Made by a program: the position numbers and the translations under genes. Positions 17,347 to 26,424 of a stretch of DNA of 64,000 bases are shown one piece after another. Each line of letters opens with the position of its first letter. Positions within the stretch are counted from its first letter, which is position 1. The notes below the pieces were generated by a model. The model did no database searches. It was not told the DNA's origin and worked only from the letters and a program-made list of their open reading frames with translations. This DNA is from an uncultured Sulfitobacter sp. (GTDB lineage Bacteria > Pseudomonadota > Alphaproteobacteria > Rhodobacterales > Rhodobacteraceae): positions 1-64,000 of the forward strand of contig NZ_CANMQS010000007.1 in NCBI RefSeq assembly GCF_947500075.1, given 5' to 3'.

Positions 17347-18996
17347 ATGCCCGATATCGTCATCCTCAACGGGCGGGTCATCACATTTGATGGACCGGAC
17401 GCCGAAGCCTTGGCCATCGAAGGCGGTGTCATCACCGCCGTTGGCTCGAACGCCGAAATTCGCGACATGGCAGGCAGTGCCCGTGTGGTCGATGCGCAGG
17501 GGGGAACCGTCCTGCCGGGCTTTATTGATAGCCACGTTCACCTCTTCGGTGGGTCGGCGGAGCTGGACTTTCTGAACCTGCACGGTGTTCGTGGTGCTGA
17601 CGCTTTGGCTGAAGCCGTGCGCCCCTACGCGGCTTCGCGTCCTGACGACAAGCTGTTGTTTGCGTGTTCGATCGACTACGCCATGATGGGGGATCGCGGC
17701 ATCACGCGCCACGATCTGGATGCTGTCATGCCGAACCGACCCTTTGCAGCGGTCACGGCGGATCACCATACGGTCTATGCCAACACCAAGGCGCTCGAAG
17801 TGGCCGGTTTGCTGCATGGAAAGGAATGCGGCTTGGGCTCTGAAGTGGTCATGGGCAAGGATGGCTTGGCCACCGGTGAATTGCTGGAAGCGGCTGCGTT
17901 TGAACCGATTATGGCGATGACCAACTTTGGAGGACGCGAAATGCTGGGCATGGTCACCGGCGCCGATCCGGTGCCGATGCCAGATGCGCAAACCCGCGCC
18001 ATCGACAAGGCTGCAATTGCAAAAGGCTACACACATTGCGCGTCAATGGGCATCACCGGCCTGCACAATATGGATGGCAACTTCTATCAGCTCGGGCTGC
18101 TCTCCGAGATGGAGCAAGAAGGCACGCTTTTGTGCCGCACTGAAATACCGATGCACCTCAAACATACCGACCCGGTTGAACGGGTCGACGAGGCTGCTGA
18201 GATGCGTGCCCAGTATAACAGCGATATGGTTTGGTCCAACCGGGTCAAGATGTTCATGGATGGCGTTCTGGACAGCAAGACCGCCTTTATGCTCGAACCA
18301 TATCCCGGCACCGATACCCGCAGCGAACCGTTGTTTACGGACGCACAATTCAAGCAGGCCTGTATTCGTGCGGACGCCATGGGCCTGCAGATTGCCGTGC
18401 ACGCGATTGGCGACGCGGCGGTGCACCAGACACTGGATGGGTATGAGGCCGCGCAAAACGCCAACGGCGTTCGAGACAGCCGCCATCGCATCGAACATAT
18501 CGAAACCATCCATCCCGACGACATTCCCCGCCTGAAACAGCTGGGTGTCGTGGCCTCCATGCAGCCGCTGCATGCGCCGCTCGGTGGGTTCTTCCTGCCC
18601 CCATATGAGGCCGGTGACATTCTGCATGCCCACCAGATCAAAACGGCCTTTCCCTGGAAAGACATTCAGCAATCGGGTGCCAAACTGATCTTTTCGACCG
18701 ATTGGCCGGTGGTGCCGGTGGACGTGATGCCGACGATCCAGGGGGCTGTTGCCGGTGCCGACCTGCCGGATATCTGGCCAGATCAGCGCATCGGGTTACG
18801 CAATGCACTCGCTTGCTATACCCGCGACAACGCCTGGGTCGAGTTTAACGAGCATCGCAAGGGCCGCCTGAGCGCAGGCATGATGGCAGATGTGGTCGTC
18901 CTGAACGCCGATCTCGAAGGCATGCCTATTGATCAGCTGGGCACCGCAAAAGCTGCCGTGACGATCTGCGGTGGCCGGATCACCTACGAAGCCTGA
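17347..18996 (+). CDS. YtcJ-type metal-dependent amidohydrolase
   Basis: Cytoplasmic hydrolase of the amidohydrolase superfamily (TIM barrel), 549 aa, matching the YtcJ / N-substituted formamide deformylase group. Metal and catalytic landmarks: FIDSHVHL (about residues 59-66), IAVHAIGDAAV, R-I-E-H-I-E and FSTDWPV, giving HxH, two later His and the Asp. An N-terminal beta-sandwich segment (residues 1-55) and the returning C-terminal strands are present. GGAG precedes the ATG. Between a polyamine-type importer and two amide hydrolases, it probably acts on an N-acyl or formyl amide. The substrate is not known. Confidence 0.85.
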   Translation: MPDIVILNGRVITFDGPDAEALAIEGGVITAVGSNAEIRDMAGSARVVDAQGGTVLPGFIDSHVHLFGGSAELDFLNLHGVRGADALAEAVRPYAASRPDDKLLFACSIDYAMMGDRGITRHDLDAVMPNRPFAAVTADHHTVYANTKALEVAGLLHGKECGLGSEVVMGKDGLATGELLEAAAFEPIMAMTNFGGREMLGMVTGADPVPMPDAQTRAIDKAAIAKGYTHCASMGITGLHNMDGNFYQLGLLSEMEQEGTLLCRTEIPMHLKHTDPVERVDEAAEMRAQYNSDMVWSNRVKMFMDGVLDSKTAFMLEPYPGTDTRSEPLFTDAQFKQACIRADAMGLQIAVHAIGDAAVHQTLDGYEAAQNANGVRDSRHRIEHIETIHPDDIPRLKQLGVVASMQPLHAPLGGFFLPPYEAGDILHAHQIKTAFPWKDIQQSGAKLIFSTDWPVVPVDVMPTIQGAVAGADLPDIWPDQRIGLRNALACYTRDNAWVEFNEHRKGRLSAGMMADVVVLNADLEGMPIDQLGTAKAAVTICGGRITYEA

Positions 18997-19021
18997 CACC
19001 AAGCAGATATCAGGAGGCAAC

Positions 19022-20248
19022 ATGTCCAGCAGTTACAAGAACTCCGAAGTCGCGCCTCCGATCATGAAGGGCGCGCCGCCACCGCCGGAGCAACGCCTGC
19101 CCAGGATTGACTGGGATCGCCCGCCATGGAACCGCTGGGCCTTTCAAAGAGTACAGGAGTTCCTGCCCACCGCGCCGATCCGTAAGGGCGAAAAAACCTC
19201 GTCTTTGCCCATGGATGTACAGGGCATTGGCGGGATAACCTGTGAGACGGAAAGCGGGCCCAAAACCATCGACCAGTTGGTCGATGACACCTACACCGAT
19301 GGCCTGCTGGTCATGATCGGCGGCAAGGTGATCCACGAGAGCTATTACAACGGCATGGATCAACGCACGGTGCATTTGGCACAATCCGTGTCGAAGTCGA
19401 TCACCGCAACGGCCGGGGCTGTTTTGATGGATCAGGGCCTGATTGACCCGCAAGCACCGATCACAGACTACCTGCCTGAACTTGAGCAGACCGCATGGAA
19501 GGGCGCCACCGTTCAACAGGTTCTGGATATGACCACGGGCGTGCGCTATGAGGAAAGCTACGACATACGCGACAGCGACATCGGCAAGACTGATTTTGCC
19601 TCTGGCTGGAAACCCGCCCCGCCGGGCGTGGATGTCACGGATTGGCCGACTTGCGTCTGGGAACAGATCCAGACGCTGAAAACGCTGGAAGACACGCACG
19701 GCAGCCGGTTTCTTTATCGGTCAATAGAAACCGATGTTCTGGCGCACGCAATGGAGCGGGTGACGCAAATGCGTCTGCCGCAGATCATCTCGGAGAACCT
19801 CTGGGCGCCGATGGGGGCAGAAGAGGATGCGAACATCACGGTGGACCCTTCGGGCTATGGACTTGCCTGTGGCGGGATCAGCGCGTGTCTGCGCGACTTT
19901 GCGCGCTTTGGTCTCGCGATGCTGAATGATGGTCAGGTGGATGGCCGCCAGGTGATCCCGCAACGCTGGATTGACTCCACGCGCAATGGTGCTCACGGCC
20001 TCTTTAATGAAAACGGACGCAACTATTTCCCCAACGGGGCCTATCGCAACCAGTTCTGGATCGAAGACCAAGACAAAACGGGGCATCTGTGCCTCGGTGT
20101 GTTTGGGCAGACCATTTATGTCTCGCCTGAACGCGGCATGGTCGCCGTCAAGCTTTCGACTTGGCCGGATTTCCAGAACTCGGACTTTTTGAAGGAAACA
20201 ATGGCCGGGTTCCATGCGATTTCGCGTGCGTTCGGGCATACGGGTTAA
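19022..20248 (+). CDS. NylB-like serine hydrolase (6-aminohexanoate-dimer-hydrolase / class C beta-lactamase fold)
   Basis: Penicillin-recognising serine hydrolase, 408 aa. The nucleophile and base are Ser122-x-x-Lys125 (Q-S-V-S-K-S). The context Y-T-D-x-L-L-V, then PITDYLPEL, V-Q-Q-V-L-D-M, D-F-A-S-G-W and Y-R-S-I-E-T-D-V-L follows, in order, the pattern I recall for nylon-oligomer hydrolase NylB rather than that of beta-lactamases. The opening W-N-R-W-A-F also matches. An acidic residue sits in the D-F-A-S-G-W element where NylB has the Asp linked to amide hydrolysis; this is from memory and needs an alignment. AGGAGG precedes the ATG, and no signal peptide is visible, so it is probably cytoplasmic. 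An esterase role is possible. Confidence 0.8.
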   Translation: MSSSYKNSEVAPPIMKGAPPPPEQRLPRIDWDRPPWNRWAFQRVQEFLPTAPIRKGEKTSSLPMDVQGIGGITCETESGPKTIDQLVDDTYTDGLLVMIGGKVIHESYYNGMDQRTVHLAQSVSKSITATAGAVLMDQGLIDPQAPITDYLPELEQTAWKGATVQQVLDMTTGVRYEESYDIRDSDIGKTDFASGWKPAPPGVDVTDWPTCVWEQIQTLKTLEDTHGSRFLYRSIETDVLAHAMERVTQMRLPQIISENLWAPMGAEEDANITVDPSGYGLACGGISACLRDFARFGLAMLNDGQVDGRQVIPQRWIDSTRNGAHGLFNENGRNYFPNGAYRNQFWIEDQDKTGHLCLGVFGQTIYVSPERGMVAVKLSTWPDFQNSDFLKETMAGFHAISRAFGHTG

Positions 20249-20262
20249 AAGGGGACACCGCA

Positions 20263-21696
20263 GTGACCACCACGGATCTGGCATATCTGCCCGCCTACAA
20301 GACCCTTGAGATGTTCAGGGCAAAAACCCTTTCGCCGGTTGAGCATATGCAAGCCGTTCTGGACCGGGCAGGCAAAGTAGAGCCACATATCAACGCCTTC
20401 ACCTACACGTATTTCGATGAGGCGATGGACAAAGCCAAAAAGGCCGAGGCGAAATATGCGGGGGGCAAACCCGTTCGCAAACTTGAAGGTTTGGCAATTG
20501 GCGTCAAGGACGAGAGCGAGATCAAAGGACTGCCGACGTCAAATGGATCTCTGGCAATGAAGGACTATGTTGCTGACCGAACATCACCTGTGAACGAGCG
20601 TATGTTGCGCGCCGGAGGGATTGTCCATGCACGCACGGCAACGCCGGAGTTTTCATGTACTGTGACAACACACAGCAAACTCTGGGGGATAACCCGGAAC
20701 CCGTGGAACCTTGAGCTTAGTCCCGGTGGATCTTCGGGTGGGTCTGCTGCATCGCTTGCTGCGGGGACTTCGGCGTTGTGTTCGGGGTCGGATATCGGTG
20801 GCTCGATCCGCATTCCCTCTTCAACCTGTGGGCTCTACGGTCTCAAACCCACATTTGGGCGCAACCCGGCGGATACTCCCTTCAATTTGGATCACTATGC
20901 AGTTGATGGCCCACTGGCACGCACCGCCAAAGACATGATTCTGTTGCAGAATACAATGTGTGGCCCACATCGTGACGACATGGTTTCACTGCGTCCGAAG
21001 CTGAATATCCCAATGGATGTGCAGTCAATCAAGGGCTGGAAAATCGCCTACTCCCCGAACCTCGGATTTTATGAAGTCTCTGAGGATGTGCGTGAAAACA
21101 CCGAAGCGGCTCTGGACGCCTTCCGCTCGGCTGGCGCCATCGTGGAAGAGGTGGATCTGCGTTGGACATCGGATGTGCTGGATGGCGCGATGCAGCACCT
21201 TGAGCATCTGTTTGGCGGTTCCCTGATGGCAATGGTCGACGAGAACCCGGATATCTTCATGCCGTACACAAGGGCAATCGTTGACGGTGCGCGGGATTCG
21301 AACGCAGTCAAGTTCCTGGAAGCGGGCGAAATCGCCAACCGCATGTATAGCGAATTGAGCAGGATTTTTGCCAAGTACCGCCTGCTGGTCTGCCCCACAA
21401 CTGCCCTACCTTCGGTACCTGCCGACAGCGATGGTGTTACGACGCCAATCTACATCAATGGCAAGCAGGTCCATCCTTTGCACGGCTGGATCATGACAGT
21501 GCCTTTCAACATGCTATGCCGTTGCCCCGTCGTCTCGGCACCATCCGGCATTGGTGCAACCGGTGTACCGACAGGCCTCCAGATCGTAGGCCACACCTAT
21601 CGGGATCAGGACGTGTGCAGGGCCGCTCTGGCCTATGAAGCGGTTCGAGGAGAAGGATTTGCTGGTTCCGGCGAGGTTCCAAAGATCTGTGTTTGA
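20263..21696 (+). CDS. Amidase-signature-family amidase 3, GTG start
   Basis: Third amidase of the window, 477 aa, with Lys82 (G-V-K-D-E), cis-Ser157 (GGSSGGSA) and nucleophile Ser181 (GSDIGGSIRIPS). The start is GTG at 20263, 14 bases after the NylB-like gene, where translation (V-T-T-T-D-L-A-Y-L-P) aligns with the two tandem amidases at 7.7-10.6 kb. By eye it is homologous to them throughout but more divergent than they are from each other. Paired with a NylB-like hydrolase, it recalls the NylA/NylB division of labour (cyclic amide opening, then linear dimer cleavage), though the substrate is unproved. Confidence 0.88.
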   Translation: MTTTDLAYLPAYKTLEMFRAKTLSPVEHMQAVLDRAGKVEPHINAFTYTYFDEAMDKAKKAEAKYAGGKPVRKLEGLAIGVKDESEIKGLPTSNGSLAMKDYVADRTSPVNERMLRAGGIVHARTATPEFSCTVTTHSKLWGITRNPWNLELSPGGSSGGSAASLAAGTSALCSGSDIGGSIRIPSSTCGLYGLKPTFGRNPADTPFNLDHYAVDGPLARTAKDMILLQNTMCGPHRDDMVSLRPKLNIPMDVQSIKGWKIAYSPNLGFYEVSEDVRENTEAALDAFRSAGAIVEEVDLRWTSDVLDGAMQHLEHLFGGSLMAMVDENPDIFMPYTRAIVDGARDSNAVKFLEAGEIANRMYSELSRIFAKYRLLVCPTTALPSVPADSDGVTTPIYINGKQVHPLHGWIMTVPFNMLCRCPVVSAPSGIGATGVPTGLQIVGHTYRDQDVCRAALAYEAVRGEGFAGSGEVPKICV

Positions 21697-21889
21697 TGAC
21701 ACGTGTTTCGCCGACCTTCGAAAAACTGTGTCTTCAGGATTCGCGGTCAGGGCGCGGTCTGTGAATTAGATCAGAACCAACTATTTGCAGATCAGCAAGT
21801 GACGCCTCTTGCGGACCGTGCGCAGCAATGCAGTCAGAAGATGAACGGCCGTTTGCTGGTGGCGCTGGGAAGCTGTGCAATGATGTTGG

Positions 21890-22143
21890 CTTGGCCAACT
21901 GGGTGCGTTGCCGGACGGCCAGGTCACACGTTCTGTGGATGGACAAAATGGGATGCTGCTCTTCAGTCTTGATATCTACGAAGCGCATTGTCGGACGGCG
22001 GACCGCCTCGCAAATCGCTTCTGCGTCGACAGCAGCTTCGCGCATCTGATCGCCTTGTTGAAGGTAATGCAGCCATTCTCCGAAATGTCGTGCACTTGAA
22101 ATACGTCCTTGGCCAGTTCTAGGCCGACTGTTGTTACCTGCAT
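21890..22143 (-). pseudogene. IS110-family transposase, N-terminal fragment
   Basis: The ATG at 22143 opens MQVTTVGLELAKDVFQVHDI, the N-terminus of the IS110 DEDD-type nuclease domain. After residue 38 (about 22030) the frame breaks. In the next frame a later block follows at once: DAEAICEAVRRPTMRFVDIK, then I-L-S-I-H-R-T-C-D-L-A-V-R-Q-R-T-Q-L-A (22024-21890). About 55 codons are missing at the junction and everything after residue about 150 of the normal protein is absent. Same orientation as the C-terminal IS110 fragment at 1.2-1.4 kb. Confidence 0.85.
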
Positions 22144-22288
22144 TGGGTGTCTCCTTTCCCAGCGGCGAAAGACAAAAGCACCATGGCGCATTACGACGCC
22201 GGTGGAGCAGGAACCATCCACCCACACCCAGAATGACTGTCCCCCGCAGCATCTGTCACTCTCGTTAGGAGTCAGCGCTGAGCTGATG

Positions 22289-23470
22289 TCAGCCCGCAGC
22301 CAATTCTCGCAAGCGACCTAGATCACTGTGCCGCGACCCAATCGCGTCACTTTGCTTTCCTGTGCGCAGATCACAAATCCGTTGCAGATCTGCGATCAGG
22401 GCCGTGAACTCCATGCCGCTCGCGGTAAGGGTTTGCATGTGTTTGTCCAGCAACGTCATCGTCGGCTTTTGAATGAAGCGCGACACCAGCATATCGTGAT
22501 GTTGGGTCGCAATTGTAGCGACGTGGTCATAGACGGGCAGCATTGCTCTGGCGGCTCTTCCAACCCACTTTTCCTTGGCCCCCGCACCTGCCATCAGCTG
22601 ATCCAGCAGTGAAAAACACTGTAGGGCCGACGCTAAACGTGGTTGATCGCTTGCAATCATGTAAGGCGCTTTTTCGGCAAGAACGCCCAAGTAGAAGGGA
22701 TCAGATGCGCTGCACAGGCCAAGGCGCAAGTCCACTTCGGCAACGGCTGACAAATCGCCCGCATTCGCCCCCCGCCAGACCTGACGCCCTACCCGGTAGG
22801 ATTTTACGTATGGCCGCACGCAGTAGAAAAATCTGTCCACATCGAGATTCTTGAACAAATCAACATTGGATGTGACGATCCGGGAAAGAGCAGCCTCTGC
22901 CTGCGACAATAACTCAAGTGACAGTGGGTGGGACAACCCGAGAGGCTCAATGCGCGCCAGTGAATCCGCCGCCTGCAAGTAGTTGAGTTGCCCCATACTG
23001 TTGCGCTCCACAAAGAACACCTCGTCCTTGCGCCGCGTAAAGCTGCGATCATCACCGTTTTTGGCAAGGTTCAGATATTGCATCTGGCTGGTGACGAGCC
23101 GAGGCGCAACACCTAACATCAGACCCAGTTTTGTGGCCAAAGCGGAAGCTTCCACCAGAGGAGACTCTGTTTCGCGCGACTCCAATGTGATTTCGTGACG
23201 CCTGCATGCTCCCATGTAGTAGCCCACATTCCCCAACAGATAATATGCCTCTTGCGGCGTTGAACATCCGTTCCAACGCTCAAGGATCGGCGCAATCAAA
23301 TTGCGACCCTCGGTCAGTAGACGCTCTTTGAGGGCATCACCGATACCTTCGACATTGGTTCTGTCGTCTTGAACCCAGTACAGGTCTTCCAATGTGCAGT
23401 TCAGATCAACAAAGGGTCCCCGGATCCATGCGTCAAAGGCTTCTAACAAACCATCCGTCGAATGTGACAT
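22289..23470 (-). CDS. PrnB-like / DUF1864 family protein (393 aa)
   Basis: Family assignment is by pattern. The segment R-P-Y-V-K-S-Y-R-V-G-R-Q-V-W-R-G-A-N-A-G-D (residues about 220-240), then E-V-D-L-R-L-G-L, F-Y and P-Y-M, resembles monodechloroaminopyrrolnitrin synthase PrnB, a member of the indole-dioxygenase-like haem fold. The length of about 390 aa fits. I cannot identify the haem-ligand histidine with confidence. No pyrrolnitrin halogenases are nearby, so the role is probably a different oxidation or a non-catalytic one. It stands alone, beside the IS110 remnant and upstream of a divergent IclR gene. Confidence 0.55.
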   Translation of the reverse strand: MSHSTDGLLEAFDAWIRGPFVDLNCTLEDLYWVQDDRTNVEGIGDALKERLLTEGRNLIAPILERWNGCSTPQEAYYLLGNVGYYMGACRRHEITLESRETESPLVEASALATKLGLMLGVAPRLVTSQMQYLNLAKNGDDRSFTRRKDEVFFVERNSMGQLNYLQAADSLARIEPLGLSHPLSLELLSQAEAALSRIVTSNVDLFKNLDVDRFFYCVRPYVKSYRVGRQVWRGANAGDLSAVAEVDLRLGLCSASDPFYLGVLAEKAPYMIASDQPRLASALQCFSLLDQLMAGAGAKEKWVGRAARAMLPVYDHVATIATQHHDMLVSRFIQKPTMTLLDKHMQTLTASGMEFTALIADLQRICDLRTGKQSDAIGSRHSDLGRLRELAAG

Positions 23471-23801
23471 TTAGCGACTTTCCTTTCGCCCGATTTGTTC
23501 AGACGCAGTGAATCCAACGGCCATTTTAAGACCATAGGAAAACGATGCACTAACTATTCATCCGCCCCCCTCCCGATGGGGGCACGCCATATCCTGTTGG
23601 GTGAAGCAGCCGGTACATCCCGTTACTGACCGAGGCTGCGAATTGTACGAATGTCCGAGGTACATCCCAAGCAACCATCTGGATTGTTGACACACGCCCA
23701 GCAAACCGTCTCCCTTTTCAAGGTATGCGCGCGCTGTTACCAATCGTCCAGTCGTAAAGCTTGCTTTAGACTGTCGGGCTTCAACGAAAGTGACATTGTT
23801 C
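23471..23801. other. 331-base divergent promoter region
   Basis: Contains the promoters of the PrnB-like and IclR genes. I found no convincing palindrome, and short frames here lack ribosome sites. Confidence 0.4.
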
Positions 23802-24575
23802 ATGAAAAAGCTGACTACATCGCAAGTGCAGGACGCGCCGAAAGTGGATGCGCGCAAAGGTGTTCAATCCGTGGACAGGGCCTTTGACATGCTGGGCGTG
23901 TTTGAGCATTCCGAGCAGCCGCTTGGGGTGAAGGACATTTCCGAGGCGACAGGGATGACCCCGTCGCAGGTGCATCACTATCTGGTTTCGCTCACCCGGT
24001 CTGGCGCAATCGCCCAACGTCCTGATGGGCGGTATGAACTGGGTGTTTTAACGCTGCAACTGGGCCTTGCTGCGCTAAGACGTTTGGAGCCGGTCGAACG
24101 TGCGGTTCAAGCCGCCCGTGCCCTTCGCGATGAAACGGGTGAAGCGACGTTTATTGCCTTGTGGGGCAGCCATGGGGCGACGATCATTCGGTACTTTGAG
24201 GGTTTTCGGCCCGTCACTGTCGAGATACGCGCAGGGTTGACGATGCCCCTGATTGGGTCGGCCACGGGGCATGTTTTTTTGACGTGGCTTAATGAACAGG
24301 CAACGGCGGAGTTTGTATCCAACGATACCGGCGCAGACGCGGAGGCGATTAAATGCGCCACGAAAGCCGCGGGCTTGGGCCATGTTCACGGTGACCTTCT
24401 GCCACGCATCTCTGCGCTGAGCGCGCCTGTCTTTGACCGTGACGGGCGGCTTGCGTTTTCCATGACCACATTGGGCTGGATTGATGCGTTTGATGACAGC
24501 CTGGATGGGACGCTGGCGCACCGTCTTCGCGCGGCAAGCAGCGATCTGTCAACCGCGCTTGGGTATGCCCCTTAA
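23802..24575 (+). CDS. IclR-family transcriptional regulator
   Basis: DNA-binding regulator, 257 aa from the ATG at 23802 (an in-frame GTG four codons upstream is an alternative). N-terminal winged helix, residues about 18-80 (LGVKDISEATGMTPSQVHHY, then L-x-R-S-G-A-I-A-Q-R-P-D-G-R-Y-E-L-G). C-terminal effector domain with M-P-L-I-G-S-A-T-G-H-V-F and L-S-A-P-V-F-D-R-D-G-R. Its 3' end overlaps the convergent TRAP permease by four bases, and it probably controls the TRAP importer and P450. IclR regulators often sense aromatic acids. Confidence 0.9.
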   Translation: MKKLTTSQVQDAPKVDARKGVQSVDRAFDMLGVFEHSEQPLGVKDISEATGMTPSQVHHYLVSLTRSGAIAQRPDGRYELGVLTLQLGLAALRRLEPVERAVQAARALRDETGEATFIALWGSHGATIIRYFEGFRPVTVEIRAGLTMPLIGSATGHVFLTWLNEQATAEFVSNDTGADAEAIKCATKAAGLGHVHGDLLPRISALSAPVFDRDGRLAFSMTTLGWIDAFDDSLDGTLAHRLRAASSDLSTALGYAP

Positions 24576-25882
24576 CGCACCTCTAACGTCAGGTAGAGCG
24601 TCAGCATCGGGAAGGCGAGCAAGATCGCCAACCGCAAGAGGTCTGCAAGGATAAAGGGGGTGACCCCTTTCCATATCGTCTTGATGTTGATGTCTTTGGT
24701 CAGCCCTTTGATGATGAAAAGGTTCATGCCCACGGGCGGCGTGATCAGGCCTATCTCGGTCGCGCAGACCAGCAAGATCCCGAACCACACCGGATCAATC
24801 CCAAGCGATTGGATCAGTGGGAACACAATCGGAATCGTCACGAAGATGACCGAAAGTCCATCCATCACGCAGCCCAGTGCGAGGTAGATCAGCATCAACG
24901 CCATCAGCACCCCCATCGGCGACAGGCCGGTGTCAGCGACAAAGCCGACAATCATGGTGGGCAGATGTGTGCGCTCAATAAAGGCATTGAACGCAGCAGT
25001 GCCGACAATGATCAGGAAGATCATTGCCGTCGTTTTGGCCGCATCTTCAAGCGCGGCAGGCAGAAAGCCGAACGAGCGGTGGCGGACTACAGCCGCGAGC
25101 AGGCCACCGAAAGCGCCAACGGCTGCGGCCTCAATCGTGGAGAACCAGCCGGTATAGATACCGCCCAGAACCAAGCCGAACAGAAGCGCTACCTGCCAGA
25201 CCGCACCAAGCTGGCGCAGGCGTGTGGCCATCGGTGCTTTCTGCGCCAAGGGGGCCGCGCTTGGGTTGCGCCAGACGGAATAGCGCACTGCACCAAGGTA
25301 GAATGCCGTCGCGATCAAGCCGGGGATAAGGCCTGCGATGAACAGTTTGCCAATCGAAGTGCCTGTGAGGATGCCATAGATCAACAAGATGATGGACGGC
25401 GGGATCAAGATGCCAAGTGTGCCGCCGGCCGCAATTGCACCGGTTGCCAAGCCATCGTCATAGCCACGCGCCCGCATCTGTGGCATCGCCACCCGCGTCA
25501 TTGTCGCGGCAGTGGCAAGCGACGACCCGCAAATCGCGCCAAACATCGCACAGGCCCCGATGGTTGCTTGCGCCAACCCGCCACGCCAATGGCCCATCAC
25601 CGCAAACATACCGTCGTACAGCTTCCTGGAGAGGTCCGCGTGGGTGACGAAAACACCCATCAGAATGAACAGCGGAATGACCGAAAGGCTGTAGGGAAAC
25701 ACGCTTTCAAAGGCGGAGGCGGCAAAGGTCAGGCCGGTGGCCTTTAGCCCCGTAAGCAACACCCCTCCGACAAGGCCCACTGTGGCCATGGCGATCGCAA
25801 TGGGCACCCGTAGAAACACAAGCACAAGAAGGGAAATGAACCCGACCACGCCCCACACTTCTGTTGCGATAGCCTCAAACAC
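24572..25882 (-). CDS. TRAP transporter large permease (DctM-like), GTG start
   Basis: Main membrane channel of a tripartite ATP-independent importer, 436 aa, about 12 helices. G-A-I-A-A-G-G-T-L-G-I-L-I-P-P-S near residue 145 is the DctM signature, and E-I-G-L-I-T-P-P-V-G-M-N-L near residue 377 the second-half equivalent. The GTG start at 25882 gives V-F-E-A-I-A-T-E-V-W-G, the usual short cytoplasmic lead. It overlaps the small permease by eight bases, showing coupling. Confidence 0.92.
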   Translation of the reverse strand: MFEAIATEVWGVVGFISLLVLVFLRVPIAIAMATVGLVGGVLLTGLKATGLTFAASAFESVFPYSLSVIPLFILMGVFVTHADLSRKLYDGMFAVMGHWRGGLAQATIGACAMFGAICGSSLATAATMTRVAMPQMRARGYDDGLATGAIAAGGTLGILIPPSIILLIYGILTGTSIGKLFIAGLIPGLIATAFYLGAVRYSVWRNPSAAPLAQKAPMATRLRQLGAVWQVALLFGLVLGGIYTGWFSTIEAAAVGAFGGLLAAVVRHRSFGFLPAALEDAAKTTAMIFLIIVGTAAFNAFIERTHLPTMIVGFVADTGLSPMGVLMALMLIYLALGCVMDGLSVIFVTIPIVFPLIQSLGIDPVWFGILLVCATEIGLITPPVGMNLFIIKGLTKDINIKTIWKGVTPFILADLLRLAILLAFPMLTLYLTLEVR

Positions 25883-26372
25883 GAACCGGTCTCGCGAAAA
25901 GGTTGAGGCATAGCTGTGCGGCACAAACCAGCCAACTGAGTGCTGCACCGCACATCAACATGCCCCAGTACCAGATCATCGGAATTTCAACGTTCTGTGA
26001 CACATCCCCGTACCGCAGAACCCGCGACGCCTGGGTCCAACCGTACCACAGCAACAGGCTCAGCACGCCAATACTTAGGATCAGCGCAAAGCACCTGAGT
26101 GCCAGATCAGCACCGGGTGACAGACGGTGATCATAAAGCTCTACCGCCACGTGAGCCCCTGTCAGAAAGGCGCGGGGCATGGCCAGATAGGCAAAACTGA
26201 TGACTGCAAATTGGGTCACGTCGACAAGACCAAAATACCCCGTGCTGAAAAACTTCCGGGCAAAGACATCTGCCACAGTGATCAGGATGACACCGATCAT
26301 CAGCGCACCACCGATCCAGATCGGAACGCGGGTTATCAGGTCCAGGAATCTATGCACCACGGGTCCTAACAT
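25875..26372 (-). CDS. TRAP transporter small permease (DctQ-like)
   Basis: Four-helix membrane subunit, 165 aa. Helix 1 carries G-A-L-M-I-G-V-I-L-I-T-V-A-D-V-F-A-R-K-F-F, the DctQ pattern. A second landmark is H-V-A-V-E-L-Y-D (about residues 72-79). It bridges the receptor and large permease. A hairpin separates it from the upstream receptor gene. Confidence 0.9.
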   Translation of the reverse strand: MLGPVVHRFLDLITRVPIWIGGALMIGVILITVADVFARKFFSTGYFGLVDVTQFAVISFAYLAMPRAFLTGAHVAVELYDHRLSPGADLALRCFALILSIGVLSLLLWYGWTQASRVLRYGDVSQNVEIPMIWYWGMLMCGAALSWLVCAAQLCLNLFARPVRV

Positions 26373-26378
26373 AGAGAT

Positions 26379-26402
26379 GGACCCGCACGGGCGTACGGGT
26401 CC
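26379..26402 (-). terminator. Intercistronic hairpin after the TRAP receptor gene
   Basis: GGACCCG (26379-26385) pairs with CGGGTCC (26396-26402), extended by two pairs after one mismatch. No T-run. It lies between the receptor and small permease genes on the minus strand and probably favours receptor expression. Confidence 0.55.
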
Positions 26403-26424
26403 GCAAGGTCATAGCGACATCAGA

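Noticed and set aside
19022..20248. True class C beta-lactamase.
   Set aside because: It has S-x-x-K but no Y-x-N or K-T-G in the expected places and no signal peptide; the order of blocks fits NylB-type hydrolases better.
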